Source: Rutpela maculata (Eukaryota > Arthropoda > Insecta > Coleoptera > Cerambycidae). Taken from it: 64,000 bases of DNA. How positions within the stretch are numbered: the first letter of the stretch is position 1; every line of letters begins with the position of its first letter. Below the pieces are notes generated by a model. That model was not told where the DNA came from, did not search any database, and worked only from the letters and a program-made list of their open reading frames with translations. This document shows positions 61,568 to 64,000 of the stretch, piece after piece. The stretch is taken from NCBI GenBank assembly GCA_936432065.2, contig OW386286.2:112431519-112495518 (forward strand), given 5' to 3'. Both the position numbers and the translations under genes were made by a program.

Positions 61568-64000
61568 TGGAAATACTCCAAATTAATCTGCAACATAGTG
61601 AGCCGCCTTCTGCAATTGTCAGTAGGCAGGCCGCTGTGAAACAGACACAAATAGCACTGATTCAGGAGCCTTGGGTCCGCCGAGGCTCCATTCAGGGCCT
61701 GGACAAAAGGTACGGGGACATCTACTCCTCTACACATAACATCCCAAGAGCATGTATCTATGTCTCTAAGGAAATACAGGCAACGTCAATTCCGGAACTC
61801 TGTTCCAGGGATCTTGTTGCAATCAAGGTGAGCCTCAAGACTGGAAATGACAGAGTAGAGATTGTTTTTGGCTCTGTCTATCTTCCTTATGACTCACCAA
61901 CTCCACCACCCTCTGCTGAGCTTGAGGAGTTGGTTCAATTTTGTACGAGTAAGCGGCTGCCTCTCATCATAGGATGTGACGCTAATGCGCACCACACTTG
62001 CTGGGGCAGCACGGGGGTTAATCCTAGAGGCAGTAGTTTACTACAGTACTTGTACACTACCGATTTAGAAATAGTAAATCGTGGAAATACACCCACCTTC
62101 GTCCCACTGATTCAAAACTGGAAGGTTTCGATGGAACCTTCTCTGTCGGACCACCGTCATATCAGATTCAAACTGGACGTAGCTCCCTCCCCAGAGGGGA
62201 GCTGGTACAGGAATCCCAAAGACACCGACTGGGACGCCTATAGGCGGGCCCTCTCGAGCAAATTAACAAGGGTTATTATACCCAGGAATACAGAGGAAAT
62301 AGAATCCTCTGCTAAGCTTCTTAATGGAGCGATCACTGCCTCATATGAGAGTAGCTGTCCTCTTAAAAGAAGGAGGGTAGGGAAAAAAGTTCCCTGGTGG
62401 AACAGGGAGCTTCACAATCTACGTAAAGAGACACGCAGGCTCTTCAATAGGGCAATGCGTACTCAGCTACCAGAGGACTGGGACAGCTATAAACGGTCCC
62501 AACGCCTCTACAAAAGCCATATTCGTAACAACAAGAGGGCAGCCTGGAAGGATTTCTGCGAAAGTATAGAAGATCTTCCAGAAGCCGCAAGGCTCTGCAA
62601 AGCCCTCAAAAAAGACAGTCCGTCACGACTAGTGAACTTGAGGCTTCCCTCTGGTAGACTAACGACTACCACTGAGGAGTGCCTCAAGCATCTACTAGCA
62701 ACTCATTACCCCGAATCCGTAGTGGAGACGGAGGAAATGTCAGCCCATCGGTCTCCCCGTGCTGCTGTTACGGCAGCGGATTGGAGGACGGCTTCAAGGG
62801 TGGTGACAGTGGAAAGAGTCAAGTGGGCTATTTCCACTTTTGATCCATACAAAAGTCCAGGACCGGATGGGGTGTTTCCGGCACTTCTTCAAGAAGGATC
62901 GGAGACCCTCATACGTCCTGTTTATCACCTGCTGAGAACCTGTCTGGCCACGGGGTATATTCCCGTACCCTGGAGAGCCGTCAAAGTGGTTTTCATACCA
63001 AAAGCAGGACGTATATCGTACGACACTGCCAAATCGTACAGAGCGATCAGCCTTACATCCTTCCTGCTCAAAACATTAGAGAGGTTGGTTGAAAGGTTTG
63101 TTAAAGACGGGGCACTGACCTCAGCGCCTCTGCATCCGTCGCAACACGCTTACCAGGCCGGGAAGTCAGTGGAGACGGCCCTTCACCCGATCGTTTCCAG
63201 GATCGAGAAGGTGCTGCACCACAAAGAACTTGCGGCCGGTGCTTTTCTTGACATCGAAGGAGCATTTGATAACACCTCCTTCGACTCGATCTGCGCCGCG
63301 GCTGCCTATCATGGTATCAACGACACCATCATTAGCAGATGGTGCACTCAGCAGATCCTGAATAACATCATTGAGAAAGCAAAAGCCTGGTTTGCACCTA
63401 ATCAACTGGTATTAAATGAAAGGAAAACTGTAAATATGCTATTCGAGTCTAGAATAAGCAACAACTCAAATCAAAATGCAAATAATGTCAAATTCTTAGG
63501 TGTTAATATAGATGTAAATCTAATATGGGATGAACATATTAAAGTTCTTAGTGGTAAACTAAATAAATCTATATATGCTATCAGGAAAATAAGGAACACC
63601 ATTAATGAACAAGCAGCATTAACAACCTACCACTCACTTTTTCATCCACTTCTCACTTATGGGATATTGACTTGGGGGAATGCGGCACACAGTCACTTAC
63701 AAAAATTATTTGTGATCCAAAAGTCAGCAGTAAGAAGTATAGTTAATGTAAATTGGGATGAAACATGTAAACCAATATTTATAGAGCTAAAAATTATGAC
63801 ACTGTTTTCTGTTATCGTGTATCAGAATTTGCTTTATGTAAAACAGAACTTACAAAGTCATGTTGCACATAATGAAATCCACGAACATGATACAAGAAAT
63901 AAGTTTAATCTGGTAACACCACAAAGCAGACTTCATAGAAACAATAACTTTGGAATCAGTTTGTTCAACTCCTTGCCACAACACTTCCGCAACCTCACGA
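61567..64000 (+). CDS. ORF2, in-frame chimera of LOA-like endonuclease/RT and CR1-like RT tail
   Basis: Open from ATG at 61,567 to the window end (811 codons, no stop seen). The endonuclease has L-Q-I-N-L-Q-H, I-Q-E-P-W-V, I-I-G-C-D-A-N-A-H-H and L-S-D-H-R-H, the N/E/D-N-H/D-H set of APE-type enzymes. RT blocks are Y-K-S-P-G-P-D-G, Y-R-A-I-S-L-T-S-F-L-L-K, H-A-Y-Q-A-G-K-S-V and motif A F-L-D-I-E-G-A-F-D-N (63,244-63,273). After W-C-T-Q-Q-I-L at about 63,345 the protein becomes K-A-W-F-A-P-N-Q-L, V-K-F-L-G-V-N, G-K-L, L-T-Y-G-I-L-T-W-G-N-A-A-H and H-E-H-D-T-R, the CR1-like tail. RT motif B (G-V-P-Q-G) and the catalytic Y-A-D-D are absent, so it should not polymerise. Confidence 0.8.
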   Translation, partial: MEILQINLQHSEPPSAIVSRQAAVKQTQIALIQEPWVRRGSIQGLDKRYGDIYSSTHNIPRACIYVSKEIQATSIPELCSRDLVAIKVSLKTGNDRVEIVFGSVYLPYDSPTPPPSAELEELVQFCTSKRLPLIIGCDANAHHTCWGSTGVNPRGSSLLQYLYTTDLEIVNRGNTPTFVPLIQNWKVSMEPSLSDHRHIRFKLDVAPSPEGSWYRNPKDTDWDAYRRALSSKLTRVIIPRNTEEIESSAKLLNGAITASYESSCPLKRRRVGKKVPWWNRELHNLRKETRRLFNRAMRTQLPEDWDSYKRSQRLYKSHIRNNKRAAWKDFCESIEDLPEAARLCKALKKDSPSRLVNLRLPSGRLTTTTEECLKHLLATHYPESVVETEEMSAHRSPRAAVTAADWRTASRVVTVERVKWAISTFDPYKSPGPDGVFPALLQEGSETLIRPVYHLLRTCLATGYIPVPWRAVKVVFIPKAGRISYDTAKSYRAISLTSFLLKTLERLVERFVKDGALTSAPLHPSQHAYQAGKSVETALHPIVSRIEKVLHHKELAAGAFLDIEGAFDNTSFDSICAAAAYHGINDTIISRWCTQQILNNIIEKAKAWFAPNQLVLNERKTVNMLFESRISNNSNQNANNVKFLGVNIDVNLIWDEHIKVLSGKLNKSIYAIRKIRNTINEQAALTTYHSLFHPLLTYGILTWGNAAHSHLQKLFVIQKSAVRSIVNVNWDETCKPIFIELKIMTLFSVIVYQNLLYVKQNLQSHVAHNEIHEHDTRNKFNLVTPQSRLHRNNNFGISLFNSLPQHFRNLT

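Larger units (their letters stand above)
60480..64000 (+). mobile_element. LOA-like non-LTR retrotransposon fused to a CR1-like RT tail
   Basis: GC-rich body with 5' leader, gag-like ORF1 (to 61,542), A17 spacer and ORF2 starting at 61,567. At about 63,346 the sequence passes, without a frame change, into the AT-rich 3' half of the CR1-like RT family seen at 6,590-9,967. The 3' end is beyond the window. Confidence 0.75.

Overview
The window reads as nuclear DNA of an insect (a beetle would fit, but that is a guess). It is AT-rich and intron-bearing, lacks bacterial-style gene packing, and is crowded with nested non-LTR retrotransposons, Tc1/mariner-, hAT- and piggyBac-type elements and foldback MITEs. 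Only one host gene can be read at length.

Host gene. The minus strand from 59,304 down to 18,429 carries the 3' three quarters of an LRP1-type low-density lipoprotein receptor-related protein. I could place 18 coding exons with GT/AG junctions whose phases all agree (10,685 coding bases, about 3,560 residues). They encode, in order, the end of LDLa cluster II (7 repeats seen), two EGF modules, four YWTD propellers with EGF modules between them, cluster III (10 LDLa), two EGF modules, a propeller, an EGF, cluster IV (11 LDLa), two EGF modules, the last propeller with an R-x-R-R site, juxtamembrane EGF modules, one transmembrane helix and a cytoplasmic tail with one NPxY motif. The start of the gene lies beyond 64,000. 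The last coding exon (18,429-18,622) is 19.3 kb from the one before it, and that intron is filled with transposons. A second, small gene on the minus strand may have a leader exon near 14.6 kb and a 17-codon first coding exon at 11,126-11,176.

Mobile DNA, left to right. 1-10,550: a GC-rich Jockey-like element split by two CR1-like retrotransposons, one of them itself hit by a foldback element. 11.2-17.4 kb: foldbacks and two hAT-type MITEs with perfect 8-bp target duplications. 19.9-30.1 kb: a cluster of TA-flanked elements with related CAGTGTGTCCC or CAGGGTGTCCC ends, including a broken mariner-like transposase gene and, nested inside it, an element with a 108-bp tandem array. 30.27-37.16 kb: a 6.9-kb element with about 500-bp inverted repeats and a degraded gene of about 4 kb, whose C-terminal half has the ordered acidic motifs of a FEN1/XPG-like nuclease; this is the best candidate here for a poorly described system. 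42.3-44.3 and 47.5-51.9 kb: foldbacks, hAT and RT remnants in LRP1 introns. 60.1-64.0 kb: a hAT fragment, a 5S-rRNA-derived fragment and a LOA-like retrotransposon whose ORF2 runs in frame into the RT tail of the CR1-like family.

Limits: all calls are by eye from motifs, splice consensus and repeat symmetry. Names of transposon clades are approximate.
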